Shown one piece after another: positions 1 to 6,945 of a DNA stretch of 7,039 nucleotides. The notes beneath the pieces are model-generated. The model ran no database searches, was not told the DNA's origin, and saw only the letters and a program-made list of their open reading frames with translations. How positions within the stretch are numbered: the stretch's first letter is position 1; each line of letters begins with the position of its first letter. The stretch spans positions 1 to 7,039 of the forward strand of contig CALGTB010000351.1 in assembly GCA_937902285.1 (NCBI GenBank), in the 5' to 3' direction. Position numbers and translations under genes: made by a program. This DNA is from an uncultured Actinomycetes bacterium (lineage in GTDB: Bacteria; Actinomycetota; Actinomycetes; S36-B12).

Positions 1-14
1 TCAACCTGACCCCC

Positions 15-90
15 ACCCCTCCCGCGAGCGGTGAGGTGTGGCCCGTCCTGACGTGCCGGAACGGGCGACAGCTCACCGCTCGCGAGGGGT
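15..90. repeat. 76-bp imperfect palindrome, possible bidirectional terminator or dispersed repeat
   Basis: The outer arms, 15-35 and 72-90, are inverted copies sharing ACCCCT and CGCGAGCGGTGAG, with two extra C on the left arm. Pairing continues inward (TGT 37-39 with ACA 68-70; GCCCGT 41-46 with ACGGGC 61-66; CC 47-48 with GG 58-59), broken by G/G mismatches at 36/71 and 40/67. About 30 base pairs form around a 9-nt loop (49-57). It begins 20 nt past the stop of the minus-strand nitroreductase-like gene, where a terminator is expected. It lacks a U-tract on either strand, which is common for actinobacterial hairpins, and is longer than a typical intrinsic terminator, so a REP- or MITE-like intergenic element is an alternative. 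The structure is seen directly; its function is inferred. Confidence 0.7.
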
Positions 91-109
91 GGTGGCCGGG
101 CTGACGTAG

Positions 110-574
110 CTACGCGGGCAGTTCGGTCACCCGGAAGACCGGGATCTCGCGCCCCGCGTGCCGCTCGTACATCTCGTAGGACTTCCAGATCTCGGTCAGC
201 TGCCGGTAGAGCCGGTCACGGTCGTCGCCCGTGGCCTCGGTGAACACCGCGTCCGACAGGCGCCCGTCGACCTCGATCGTGCCGCGGTCGTGCGACCGCA
301 GGTTGAACACCCATGCCGGTACGGCGGCCTGCCCGGCGTTGGAGCCGGTGATGAGCCACGGCTTCGACGGGTCGCCGTCCTCGCGGACCGCCAGCAGGGG
401 GTTGCGGCGCCACTCGCCCGACTTGCGTCCCAGGGTGGTGATCCAGACGACCTGCTGTCCGCCCGGGAAGCGCTTCCCGAGCCGCCCGCCGCTCACCTTG
501 TCGAGCACCTTGTGCGACCACGTCAGGGAGCGCAGCACCGAGCCCCACGCCAGGTCGTAGCCGCGATTGCCCAC
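110..574 (-). CDS. Nitroreductase family deazaflavin (F420)-dependent oxidoreductase, Ddn/DUF385 type
   Basis: This 154-residue protein is close to the usual ~140-160 residues of the Ddn-like FDOR-A split-barrel family, whose members use reduced F420 to reduce quinones, nitroaromatics or other electron-poor substrates. The family signature is visible: TTLGRKSGEWRRNPLL (about 46-61), then GSNAG (77-81), PAWVFNLRSH (86-95) and an EVDGR strand (101-105). In relatives the first of these binds the F420 phosphate/side chain and the PAW..NL segment is equally conserved. There is no signal peptide; the N-terminal ~40 residues look like the short amphipathic extension often seen in Ddn homologues. The start is GTG at 574-572 with no Shine-Dalgarno-like sequence upstream; a -10-like element just before it suggests a leaderless transcript. 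The gene is divergent from the purine cluster. The family is clear, but the substrate cannot be read from sequence. Confidence 0.9.
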   Translation of the reverse strand: MGNRGYDLAWGSVLRSLTWSHKVLDKVSGGRLGKRFPGGQQVVWITTLGRKSGEWRRNPLLAVREDGDPSKPWLITGSNAGQAAVPAWVFNLRSHDRGTIEVDGRLSDAVFTEATGDDRDRLYRQLTEIWKSYEMYERHAGREIPVFRVTELPA

Positions 575-580
575 CGCCGG

Positions 581-610
581 ACGGTATCGGGTCGGCCGCT
601 GCTGTCGCGA
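581..610 (-). promoter_or_regulatory. Candidate promoter of the nitroreductase-like gene (leaderless)
   Basis: On the minus strand TACCGT (586-581) fits the actinobacterial TAnnnT -10 pattern. Its last T lies 7 nt before position 574, so transcription would begin at or next to the G of the GTG start codon. The possible -35, TCGCGA at 610-605 with an 18-bp spacer, is weak. The absence of a purine-rich ribosome-binding site fits a leaderless mRNA, which is common in actinobacteria. The motif is seen; the promoter is inferred. Confidence 0.35.
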
Positions 611-623
611 TAGGGTTGCCCTA
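611..623. promoter_or_regulatory. Short inverted repeat TAGGGTTGCCCTA in the divergent intergenic region
   Basis: TAGGG (611-615) and CCCTA (619-623) are perfect inverted 5-mers separated by 3 nt. They lie between the starts of the divergent nitroreductase-like gene and purS. The position suits a regulator-binding site, and TAGGGT also fits a TAnnnT -10 for the plus strand. I do not recognise it as a known operator. A 5-bp arm can occur by chance, so confidence is low. Confidence 0.25.
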
Positions 624-676
624 CTTCCCCAGTGGTACCTGACCTGATCGCTTTACTCGGCTCCATCACCGAACTC

Positions 677-682
677 AGGAGA
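677..682 (+). promoter_or_regulatory. Ribosome binding site of purS
   Basis: AGGAGA lies 4 nt before the GTG at 687 and is a close match to the anti-Shine-Dalgarno complement. It fixes the GTG as the purS start rather than any upstream in-frame codon. It is one of the two strong Shine-Dalgarno sequences in the window, at the head of the purine unit. Confidence 0.75.
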
Positions 683-686
683 CCCC

Positions 687-953
687 GTGGCCCGCGTCGT
701 CGTCGACGTCATGCTCAAGCCAGAGATCCTCGACCCGCAGGGCCGGGCCGTCCAGGGGGCCCTCGGCCGCCTCGGGCTCACCGGCGTCACGGACGTGCGC
801 CAGGGCAAGCAGTTCGTCATCGACATCGAGGGCGACCTCGAGGGCGAGCGGCTCGAGCTGATGCACCGGCTCGCCGAGGAGCTGCTCAGCAACCCGGTCA
901 TCGAGGACTACCGCATGCAGGTGCTCCCCGACGCTCAGGACGTCGCGCAGTGA
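687..953 (+). CDS. purS: Phosphoribosylformylglycinamidine synthase subunit PurS
   Basis: PurS is the small dimeric subunit that bridges PurQ and PurL in the three-subunit FGAM synthase (FGAR + Gln + ATP to FGAM), in cytosolic de novo purine synthesis. The 88-residue product matches the family's ~80-90 residues. It shows the typical first strand ([19 protein letters not shown], 4-22), the [12 protein letters not shown] segment (30-41) with the strand FVIDIEG (43-49), and a C-terminal helix with NPVIEDYR (69-76). The start is GTG, supported by AGGAGA 4 nt upstream. The stop overlaps the purQ start by 4 nt (GTGA), and the gene order purS-purQ-purL confirms identity. It is probably the first gene of the transcription unit. 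Confidence 0.96.
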   Translation: MARVVVDVMLKPEILDPQGRAVQGALGRLGLTGVTDVRQGKQFVIDIEGDLEGERLELMHRLAEELLSNPVIEDYRMQVLPDAQDVAQ

Positions 954-1630
954 GCCCTCGAGTCGGCGTCGTCACGTTCCCCGGCTCGCTCGACGACCGC
1001 GACGCGGCCCGTGCGGTGCGCATCGCCGGCGGTGAGGCCGTCGCCCTGTGGCATGGGGACGACGACCTGCACGGCGTCGACGCCGTGGTGCTGCCGGGCG
1101 GGTTCTCGTACGGCGACTACCTGCGCTGCGGGGCCATCGCCCGGTTCGCGCCGGTGATGGCGTCGCTCGTCGACGCCGCGAAGGGCGGCCTGCCGGTGCT
1201 CGGCATCTGCAACGGGTTCCAGATCCTGTGCGAGTCGCACCTGCTGCCCGGGGCGCTCACGCGCAACGACTCCCTCCACTTCATCTGCCGCGACCAGCGC
1301 CTGCGCATCGAGGACACGTCGTCGACGTGGACCGCCGACTACGCGGCCGGCCAGGAGATCGTCATCCCGCTGAAGAACGGCGAGGGCGGCTTCGTCGCCG
1401 ACGAGCGCACGCTCGACATGCTCGAGGGGGAGGGGCGGGTCGTCGCCCGCTACCTCGAGGTGAACCCGAACGGCAGCCGGCGCGACATCGCCGGGATCCG
1501 CAACGAGCGGGGCAACGTCGTGGGGCTCATGCCCCATCCCGAGCACGCGGTCGAGGAGCTCACCGGCCCCTCGACCGACGGGCTGGCCTTCTTCACGAGC
1601 GTGCTCAACTCCCTGGTGGCGTCGTCATGA
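950..1630 (+). CDS. purQ: Phosphoribosylformylglycinamidine synthase subunit PurQ (glutamine amidotransferase)
   Basis: PurQ is the class I (triad) glutaminase subunit of FGAM synthase, releasing ammonia from glutamine for PurL. The product is 226 residues, normal for stand-alone PurQ (~220-230). The nucleophile elbow GICNGFQIL (85-93) supplies Cys87, and MPHPEH (194-199) supplies the catalytic pair His196 and Glu198. The oxyanion region [14 protein letters not shown] (48-61) and the N-terminal [15 protein letters not shown] (5-19) are also typical. I chose the GTG at 950 because it overlaps the purS stop as GTGA, sits 9 nt after AGGA (937-940), and places the conserved VGVVTFPG strand right at the N terminus. 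The same frame is open far upstream through purS, but only as a GC-rich shadow. The stop overlaps the purL start (ATGA), so translation is probably coupled. Confidence 0.97.
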   Translation: MSPRVGVVTFPGSLDDRDAARAVRIAGGEAVALWHGDDDLHGVDAVVLPGGFSYGDYLRCGAIARFAPVMASLVDAAKGGLPVLGICNGFQILCESHLLPGALTRNDSLHFICRDQRLRIEDTSSTWTADYAAGQEIVIPLKNGEGGFVADERTLDMLEGEGRVVARYLEVNPNGSRRDIAGIRNERGNVVGLMPHPEHAVEELTGPSTDGLAFFTSVLNSLVASS

Positions 1631-3912
1631 CCGACACCGTCACCCACGCCGAGCAGAGCCCCGAGCAGCCGCAGCCGTTCGCCGAGCTGGGCCTCAAGCC
1701 CGACGAGTACCAGCGCATCCGCGACATCCTCGACCGTCGCCCCACGAGTTCCGAGCTCGCCATGTACTCGGTGATGTGGAGCGAGCACTGCTCGTACAAG
1801 TCGAGCAAGGTGCACCTGCGCCAGTTCGGCGAGAAGGCGCCCGCGACCGACGCCCTGCTCGTGGGCATCGGCGAGAACGCGGGCGTCGTCGACATCGGCG
1901 GCGGCTGGGCCGTGACGTTCAAGGTCGAGAGCCACAACCACCCGTCGTTCGTCGAGCCCTACCAGGGTGCCGCTACCGGGGTCGGCGGCATCGTGCGCGA
2001 CATCCTGTCGATGGGCGCGCGTCCCCTCGCGGTGATGGACCCCCTGCGCTTCGGCCCGCTCGACGCTCCCGACACCCGCCGGGTGCTGCCCGGCATCGTC
2101 GCCGGCATCGGCGGCTACGGCAACTGCCTGGGGCTGCCCAACATCGGCGGCGAGGTCGTGTTCGACGAGTCCTACCTCGGCAATCCGCTGGTCAACGCGC
2201 TGTGCGTCGGGGCCATGCGCCACGAGGACATCCACCTCGCCAGTGCGCGCGGCGTCGGCAACCTCGTCGTGCTCTACGGCGCGCGCACCGGCGGCGACGG
2301 CATCGGCGGCGTCTCGGTGCTGGCGTCGGAGACCTTCAGCGAGGGCGGTCCCACCAAGCGCCCGAGCGTCCAGGTGGGCGACCCGTTCATGGAGAAGCTC
2401 CTCATCGAGGCCACCCTCGAGGTGCTGCACGCCGGCCTCGTCGAGGGGATCCAGGACCTCGGCGGCGCGGGGATCTCCTGCGCCACCAGCGAGCTCGCGT
2501 CGAACGGCGAGGGCGGCATGCACGTGTGGCTCGACCGCGTGCTCCTTCGCGACCAGTCGCTCTCGCCCGAGGAGATCCTCATGAGCGAGTCGCAGGAGCG
2601 CATGTGCGCGATCGTGACTCCCGAGAACCTCGACGCCTTCCTCGCGCTGTGCGGCAAGTGGGAGGTGGAGGCCGTCGTCATCGGCGAGGTCAACGACTCC
2701 GGCCGGCTGACGGTCGACTGGCACGGCGAGCGCATCGTCGACGTGCCGCCGCGCACCGTGGCGCACGAGGGCCCGGTCTACGAGCGTCCGTACCACCGAC
2801 CTCCGTGGCAGGACGCGCTGCAGGCCGACGGCCCCGACGACCTGCCGCGGCCGTCCAGCGCGGCCGACCTGCGCAGCACGCTGCTCGCGATGGTGGCCGC
2901 TCCCAACCTCGCCTCGAAGTCGTGGATCACCTCGCAGTACGACCGCTACGTGCTCGGCAACACGGTGCTGGCGCAGCCCGAGGACGCCGGCATGATCCGC
3001 ATCGACGAGGTCACCGGCCGAGGCGTGGCGATCTCCACCGACTGCAACGGCCGCTTCGCCAAGCTCGATCCGTACGAGGGCGCTCGTCTGGCGCTCGCCG
3101 AGAGCTACCGCAACGTCGCGGCCTCGGGTGCGGTGCCGCTCGCCGTCACCAACTGCCTGAACTTCGGGTCGCCCGAGGATCCCGAGGTCATGTGGCAGTT
3201 CGCCGAGGCGACCCGCGGTCTCGCGGACGGCTGCCTCGAGCTCGGCGTTCCGGTCACGGGCGGCAACGTCTCGTTCTACAACCAGACCGGTGGCACGCCG
3301 ATCCTGCCGACGCCCGTCGTCGGCGTGCTGGGCGTGATCGACGACGTCGACCGTCGCACGCCGATCGCGTGGGGTCCGGACGGCGAGCTCGTCTACCTGC
3401 TGGGCGACACGCGTGATGAGTTCGCCGGCAGCGAGTGGGCGCATCATGTGCACGGGCACCTCGGCGGCCTGCCGCCCGTGGCCGACCTCCAGCGCGAGCG
3501 GCTGCTCGGCGAGATCCTCGTGGCCGGCTCGCGTGACGGCATGCTCACCGCCGCGCATGACGTGTCCGACGGCGGCGTCGCTCAGGCGCTCGTCGAGATG
3601 GCACTGCGCTCCGGGGTCGGGGCGCGCGTCTGGATCCCCGACGGCATCGATCCGTTCGTCCTGCTGTTCAGTGAGTCTGCCGGCCGGGCGGTCGTCGTCG
3701 TCGCCCGTACCGAGGAGCTGCGCTTCACCGAGATGTGCGCGGCGCGACAGCTTCCGGCCTATCGCATCGGCGTCGTCGACTCGGGCCTCGGCCCCGACGC
3801 GGGCTACGACGCTGGCACCCAGGTGCTGCAGGTCGGCGACCTCTTCACCGTGACCCTCGACGAGCTGGCGGTCGCGCACGAGGGCACGATCGCGGCGCTC
3901 TTCGCGTCCTGA
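1627..3912 (+). CDS. purL: Phosphoribosylformylglycinamidine synthase subunit PurL (small type)
   Basis: PurL is the ATP-dependent synthetase subunit that amidates FGAR using ammonia from PurQ. The 761 residues fit the small PurL (~720-770) that requires PurS and PurQ, not the ~1300-residue fused form. It has two tandem AIR-synthase-like halves. Half one carries [12 protein letters not shown] (50-61), [19 protein letters not shown] (100-118), QDLGGAG (276-282) and MSESQERM (319-326). Half two carries STDCNGRF (470-477), the glycine-rich [13 protein letters not shown] segment, and HDVSDGGV (644-651). The conserved active-site histidines H54 and H103/H105 are present. The ATG at 1627 overlaps the purQ stop by 4 nt. 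The first ~20 residues are a variable E/Q/P-rich lead before the conserved LGL..DEY helix. No frameshift or missing motif is visible. Confidence 0.97.
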   Translation: MTDTVTHAEQSPEQPQPFAELGLKPDEYQRIRDILDRRPTSSELAMYSVMWSEHCSYKSSKVHLRQFGEKAPATDALLVGIGENAGVVDIGGGWAVTFKVESHNHPSFVEPYQGAATGVGGIVRDILSMGARPLAVMDPLRFGPLDAPDTRRVLPGIVAGIGGYGNCLGLPNIGGEVVFDESYLGNPLVNALCVGAMRHEDIHLASARGVGNLVVLYGARTGGDGIGGVSVLASETFSEGGPTKRPSVQVGDPFMEKLLIEATLEVLHAGLVEGIQDLGGAGISCATSELASNGEGGMHVWLDRVLLRDQSLSPEEILMSESQERMCAIVTPENLDAFLALCGKWEVEAVVIGEVNDSGRLTVDWHGERIVDVPPRTVAHEGPVYERPYHRPPWQDALQADGPDDLPRPSSAADLRSTLLAMVAAPNLASKSWITSQYDRYVLGNTVLAQPEDAGMIRIDEVTGRGVAISTDCNGRFAKLDPYEGARLALAESYRNVAASGAVPLAVTNCLNFGSPEDPEVMWQFAEATRGLADGCLELGVPVTGGNVSFYNQTGGTPILPTPVVGVLGVIDDVDRRTPIAWGPDGELVYLLGDTRDEFAGSEWAHHVHGHLGGLPPVADLQRERLLGEILVAGSRDGMLTAAHDVSDGGVAQALVEMALRSGVGARVWIPDGIDPFVLLFSESAGRAVVVVARTEELRFTEMCAARQLPAYRIGVVDSGLGPDAGYDAGTQVLQVGDLFTVTLDELAVAHEGTIAALFAS

Positions 3913-3915
3913 GCC

Positions 3916-4281
3916 GTGACGTCGTCCAGCCTCCGGTCCGAGATCGCCGCGGTGCTGGCCGAGTACGCCGCCGGGCGGCAGCCAGACCGCGCTGCAGAGA
4001 AGGCGGTGGTCAAGGCCTCCCTCGCCGTGCTGGGCGAATGCGCCCCGGGGCGCAGCGTCGAGGTGCGCATCCCGCCCTATGCCGCGGTGCAGGTGATCGC
4101 CGGCACGACGCATCGTCGGGGCACGCCGTCGGCGGTGGTCGAGACCGATGCCCGCACCTGGCTCGAGCTCGCCTCCGGGGGTCGGTCGTGGAGCGACGCG
4201 GTGGCGGCGGGCGACGTGCACGCCAGTGGCGCACGCTCCGACCTGGGGGGCTGGTTGCCGCTCGCTCTCGACGGTGGGTAA
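3916..4281 (+). CDS. Bacterial sterol-carrier-protein orthologue (SCP-like) family protein
   Basis: This 121-residue soluble protein, without signal peptide or membrane segment, resembles the small actinobacterial 'sterol carrier family protein' (bacterial SCP orthologue). Visible family-like features are the helical N-terminus (6-40), then GRSVEVRIPPYAAVQVIAG (45-63), THRRGTPSAVVETDARTWLE (65-84), and W92..DAV (94-96) followed by V101-HASGARSDL (102-110). The RGTP..VVETD..TW pattern is the most diagnostic stretch. The SCP2 fold binds lipids in eukaryotes; the ligand here is unknown to me. The GTG start is 3 nt after the purL stop and no Shine-Dalgarno is visible, so expression probably depends on coupling to purL. 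The TAA stop lies inside the iron operator of the next unit. The family call is good; the function is unassigned. Confidence 0.85.
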   Translation: MTSSSLRSEIAAVLAEYAAGRQPDRAAEKAVVKASLAVLGECAPGRSVEVRIPPYAAVQVIAGTTHRRGTPSAVVETDARTWLELASGGRSWSDAVAAGDVHASGARSDLGGWLPLALDGG

Positions 4282-4284
4282 GGT
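4255..4284 (+). promoter_or_regulatory. Candidate promoter of the iron importer operon
   Basis: TTGCCG (4255-4260) as -35 and TAAGGT (4279-4284) as -10 (fits TAnnnT) are separated by 18 bp. The -10 lies within the DtxR/IdeR-like box, so a bound repressor would block RNA polymerase. Both elements are embedded in the last codons of the SCP-like gene. Placement is inferred from motif match only. Confidence 0.45.
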
Positions 4285-4297
4285 AAGCCTTACCTCA
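4279..4297. promoter_or_regulatory. DtxR/IdeR-like iron-responsive operator
   Basis: The 19-mer TAAGGTAAGCCTTACCTCA contains a perfect 7-bp inverted repeat (AGGTAAG 4281-4287, CTTACCT 4289-4295) around a central C. Against the commonly cited DtxR/IdeR consensus TTAGGTTAGSCTAACCTAA it matches 15 of 19 positions by hand count. It lies 21 nt before the start of a ferric-iron-binding lipoprotein gene, where an Fe(II)-dependent repressor should act. It overlaps the TAA stop of the upstream SCP-like gene. The 1-nt centre makes it a protein site rather than an RNA hairpin. Confidence 0.8.
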
Positions 4298-4304
4298 TCG
4301 ACCT

Positions 4305-4310
4305 AGGAGA
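4305..4310 (+). promoter_or_regulatory. Ribosome binding site of the iron-binding lipoprotein gene
   Basis: AGGAGA lies 8 nt before the ATG at 4319. It supports this ATG as the start and marks an independently translated first gene of a new unit, unlike the coupled genes around it. Confidence 0.75.
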
Positions 4311-4318
4311 CTCCACCC

Positions 4319-5365
4319 ATGTTCCCTGTCACCCGTCGCGCGGCCCGGGCCGCCCTCGGCACGGCGCTCGCCGCCGTCACCCTCGCCGTGGCCGGCTGCT
4401 CGTCCGCCACGTCGTCCGCCTCGGTCGCGCCGGAGGACGGCGTCGTCGTCTACTCGGGTCGCAGCGAGGAGCTGGTCGCACCGCTCTTCGCGCAGTTCAC
4501 GGCGGAGACCGGCATCCCCGTGGAGGCGCGGTTCGGCGACAGTGCCGAGCTGGCCGCGCAGATGCTGGAGGAGGGCGACGCGACCCCGGCGCAGGTGTTC
4601 TTCTCGCAGGATGCCGGCGCCCTGGGAGCGGTGGCTGCCGAGGGCCTGCTCGCTCCGCTGCCCGAGGGCGTGGCTGCGGACATCCCGCCGGCCTACCAGT
4701 CGGCCGACGGCACCTGGACCGGCGTGACGGGACGGGCCCGGGTCATCGCCTACGACCCCGAGCAGGTGCCCGCCGACCAGGTGCCGACGTCGGTCCTGGC
4801 CCTGACCGACCCGGCCTGGAAGGGTCAGGTGGCGATCGCGCCGACCAACGCGTCGTTCCAGTCGTTCGTGACCGCCATGCGCCAGACCGAGGGCGACGCG
4901 GCGACGAAGGCCTGGCTCGAGGGCCTGGTCGCCAACGACGTGCAGACGTATGAGAAGAACGGCCTGATCCTCGACGCCGTGGACTCCGGACAGGCGAAGC
5001 TGGGACTGGTGAACCACTACTACTGGTACGAGAAGGCCGCCGAGGTGGGAGCCGACGCCATGCGCGCGCAGAACTCCTTCACCGTGGCCGGCGACCCCGG
5101 CTCGCTGGTGAACGTCGCCGGTGTCGGCATCACGGAGCCCGCGGCCGAGAACCCCAACGCCGCTGCGTTCGTCGCGTGGCTGCTGACGCCGCAGACCCAG
5201 ACGTGGTTCGCCGAGAACACCTTCGAGTACCCGCTCATCGACGGGATCGCCATCGCCGAGGGGCTGCCGGCGCTCAGCTCCCTGGCCGGTCCTGACGTCG
5301 CCCTCGCCGATCTCGCTGATCTCCCCGGCACCCTCGCGATGCTGACGGAGGTCGGCCTCTTGTGA
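4319..5365 (+). CDS. Ferric iron ABC transporter substrate-binding lipoprotein (FbpA/FutA-type)
   Basis: This 348-residue lipoprotein would capture Fe(III) outside the membrane and deliver it to the permease encoded next. The N-terminus has RR (6-7), a hydrophobic segment (11-25) and a lipobox V24-A-G-C27, so Cys27 is the predicted lipidation site. The mature protein opens with VVVYSGRSEELVAPLF (42-57), the family's typical first strand and helix, followed by GDSAELAAQMLEEGD (73-87), VFFSQDAGALG (93-103) and a late TFEYPLIDG (301-309). NHYYWY (232-237) carries adjacent tyrosines Y234/Y235, matching the paired iron-ligating tyrosines of FbpA-type proteins. Length is normal (~330-350). The stop overlaps the permease start by 4 nt (GTGA). 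Iron specificity is supported by the tyrosine pair, the fused permease and the upstream operator; binding is not shown directly. Confidence 0.92.
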   Translation: MFPVTRRAARAALGTALAAVTLAVAGCSSATSSASVAPEDGVVVYSGRSEELVAPLFAQFTAETGIPVEARFGDSAELAAQMLEEGDATPAQVFFSQDAGALGAVAAEGLLAPLPEGVAADIPPAYQSADGTWTGVTGRARVIAYDPEQVPADQVPTSVLALTDPAWKGQVAIAPTNASFQSFVTAMRQTEGDAATKAWLEGLVANDVQTYEKNGLILDAVDSGQAKLGLVNHYYWYEKAAEVGADAMRAQNSFTVAGDPGSLVNVAGVGITEPAAENPNAAAFVAWLLTPQTQTWFAENTFEYPLIDGIAIAEGLPALSSLAGPDVALADLADLPGTLAMLTEVGLL

Positions 5366-6945
5366 CACCAGCAGGCGCCCACCGGCCGCCGCGTGCGCTT
5401 CTCGGCGCCGCGGCGGTCTCGGCGTTGCTGGCACTCGTCCCGCTGGTCTACCTGCTCGTGCGCGTGGTGGGAGCCGGACCGCAGAAGGTGCTCGACGTCC
5501 TGCTGCGCCCCCGCACCTGGGAGACGGTCGCGACCAGCCTCGCCCTGATGACGGTGGTGGTGGTCGCCTGCCTGGTCATCGGGCTGCCGATCGCGTGGCT
5601 GCTGGCCCGCTCACGGGTGCGCGGTCGCGGGGCGTGGCTCGTGCTCGTCTCGCTGCCGCTGGCCATCCCCTCGTACGTCGCCGCCTACGCCTGGCTCGCG
5701 CAGTTCCCCGGGATGAGCGGATTCTGGGCTGCGGCGTTCGTGCTGACGCTGGTCTCGACGCCCTACGTGATCATCCCCGTCGTCGCAGCACTGCGTCTGT
5801 CGGACCCGGCGATGGAGGAGGTGGCCCGCAGCCTCGGCCGCAGTCCGCGTCGGGCGTTCGTCGAGGCGACGCTGCCGCAGGTGTGGCCGGCGGCGGCGGC
5901 CGGAAGCCTGCTTGTCGCGCTGTACGTGCTCTCCGACTTCGGTGCCGTGGCCCTGTTCCGGGTCGATGCCTTCACGCGCGTCATCTATGCGTCCTACCGG
6001 GCGAGCTTCGACCGCACGAGCGCAGCCGTGCTCGCGCTCGTGCTCGTGGCGCTGGCGGCCGCGCTGGTGATGATCGAGCGGCGCGTGCGCGGACGATCGC
6101 GCCGATACCGGACCTCGAGCGGAGCGGCCCGTCATGCCGGAGACGTGGAGCTCTCGGGGCGCTGGCAGGCCCTCGGCGTGACCCTCCTCGTCGGCTACGT
6201 GGGGCTCGCGATCGTCGTCCCCGTTGCGTCACTGCTCATCCGCCTGTCCGAGGGGTCCCGACGCCCTCTCGACCTCGTCGAGCTGGTCAACGCGACCTTG
6301 ACGTCTGCCGGAGTGTCGCTCATGGGCGCGGTGCTGGCCGTGCTGCTGGCACTCCCGGTGGCGGTCCTCGCCGCGCGCTATCGCACCAGGCGCGTCGCCC
6401 TCGTCGAGACCGCCGCCTACTCCGGGCATGCGCTGCCGGGAGTGGTGGTCGGCCTGTCGCTCGTGTTCCTCACGCTCTCGCTGCTGCCCGCCGCCTACCA
6501 GACGGTGGCGACGCTGGCCTTCGCCTACGCGGTGCTCTTCCTGCCCAAGTCCATCGGGGCCACGAGGGCGGCGGTGGCCGCGGTGCCGCCGGTCATCGAG
6601 CAGACGGCACGCACCCTCGGCCGCTCGCCGGTCGGCGCCTGGCGGTCGACCACGCTCGCCATCGCGTGGCCCGGGGTCGCGGCCGGCGGACTGCTCGTCC
6701 TGCTGACGGCGATGAAGGAGCTGCCGGCGACCCTCATGCTGCGGCCGACCGGACTCGACACGCTGGCGACGGAGCTGTGGAGCCGCACCGAGGTGGCGGC
6801 CTACGGCGCGGCCGCCCCGTACGCGCTGGCCCTCATCGCGCTCGCCGCCGTGCCGGCATGGCTGATGTCGGTGGCCCTGACGCGGCGCACGGGCGCACGT
6901 CCGGCCGCCGAGCTGGCCGACCCCGCGGATACGGTCGCGTCATGA
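5362..6945 (+). CDS. Ferric iron ABC transporter permease (FbpB-type, two fused permease domains)
   Basis: This 527-residue membrane protein carries two binding-protein-dependent permease domains in one chain, the usual form of FbpB/SfuB iron permeases. Hydrophobic segments in half one include about 12-36, 58-82, 91-114, 121-145, 177-199 and 221-238; half two repeats the pattern from about 271-292, 311-337, 355-376, 381-396, 438-456 and 483-505. Each half has the cytoplasmic EAA loop that docks the ATPase: MEEVARSLGRSPRRAF...LP (151-172) and IEQTARTLGRSPVGAW (412-427). An arginine-rich linker (240-250) joins the halves. The GTG start overlaps the upstream stop and GGAGG lies 10 nt before it. 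The stop overlaps the ATPase start as ATGA. All signs point to one coupled import operon. Confidence 0.93.
   Translation: MTPAGAHRPPRALLGAAAVSALLALVPLVYLLVRVVGAGPQKVLDVLLRPRTWETVATSLALMTVVVVACLVIGLPIAWLLARSRVRGRGAWLVLVSLPLAIPSYVAAYAWLAQFPGMSGFWAAAFVLTLVSTPYVIIPVVAALRLSDPAMEEVARSLGRSPRRAFVEATLPQVWPAAAAGSLLVALYVLSDFGAVALFRVDAFTRVIYASYRASFDRTSAAVLALVLVALAAALVMIERRVRGRSRRYRTSSGAARHAGDVELSGRWQALGVTLLVGYVGLAIVVPVASLLIRLSEGSRRPLDLVELVNATLTSAGVSLMGAVLAVLLALPVAVLAARYRTRRVALVETAAYSGHALPGVVVGLSLVFLTLSLLPAAYQTVATLAFAYAVLFLPKSIGATRAAVAAVPPVIEQTARTLGRSPVGAWRSTTLAIAWPGVAAGGLLVLLTAMKELPATLMLRPTGLDTLATELWSRTEVAAYGAAAPYALALIALAAVPAWLMSVALTRRTGARPAAELADPADTVAS

Noticed and set aside
1..3. TCA at the window edge as a possible stop codon of a minus-strand neighbour
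   Set aside because: Three bases cannot support a gene call, and nothing upstream is visible.
158..613. Plus-strand open frames opposite the nitroreductase-like gene
   Set aside because: The minus-strand frame has clear family motifs; the opposite frames show none and have biased composition.
632..949. Upstream extension of the purQ reading frame through the whole purS region, to a start at 632
   Set aside because: The extension is Arg/Pro-rich low-complexity sequence in another frame of purS. The GTG at 950 with the GTGA overlap gives a normal-length PurQ beginning at its conserved first strand.
1048..1626. Upstream extension of the purL frame across purQ
   Set aside because: It is an Arg-rich out-of-frame translation of purQ. 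The ATG at 1627 overlaps the purQ stop and yields a normal-length PurL.
1776..3416. A 546-codon plus-strand frame inside purL
   Set aside because: It is extremely Arg-rich and an out-of-frame shadow of purL, with no motifs.
1450..4221. A 923-codon open frame on the minus strand, antisense to purQ, purL and the SCP-like gene
   Set aside because: It lies opposite well-supported genes in the frame where strong G/C third-position bias removes stop codons. The translation is rich in Arg, His, Ala, Asp and Gly with no recognisable domain, so it is a coding shadow.
4275..4319. A TGGGT/ACCCA pairing that could form an RNA hairpin around the lipoprotein gene's ribosome binding site
   Set aside because: Only 5 bp over a ~35-nt loop, easily by chance; the stronger dyad here is the iron operator, whose 1-nt centre is unsuited to an RNA stem-loop.
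4295..5434. A 379-codon minus-strand frame opposite the iron-binding lipoprotein gene
   Set aside because: Composition is Gly/Arg/His/Asp-rich without domain signatures, and the plus strand holds a convincing lipoprotein with signal peptide, lipobox and ribosome binding site.
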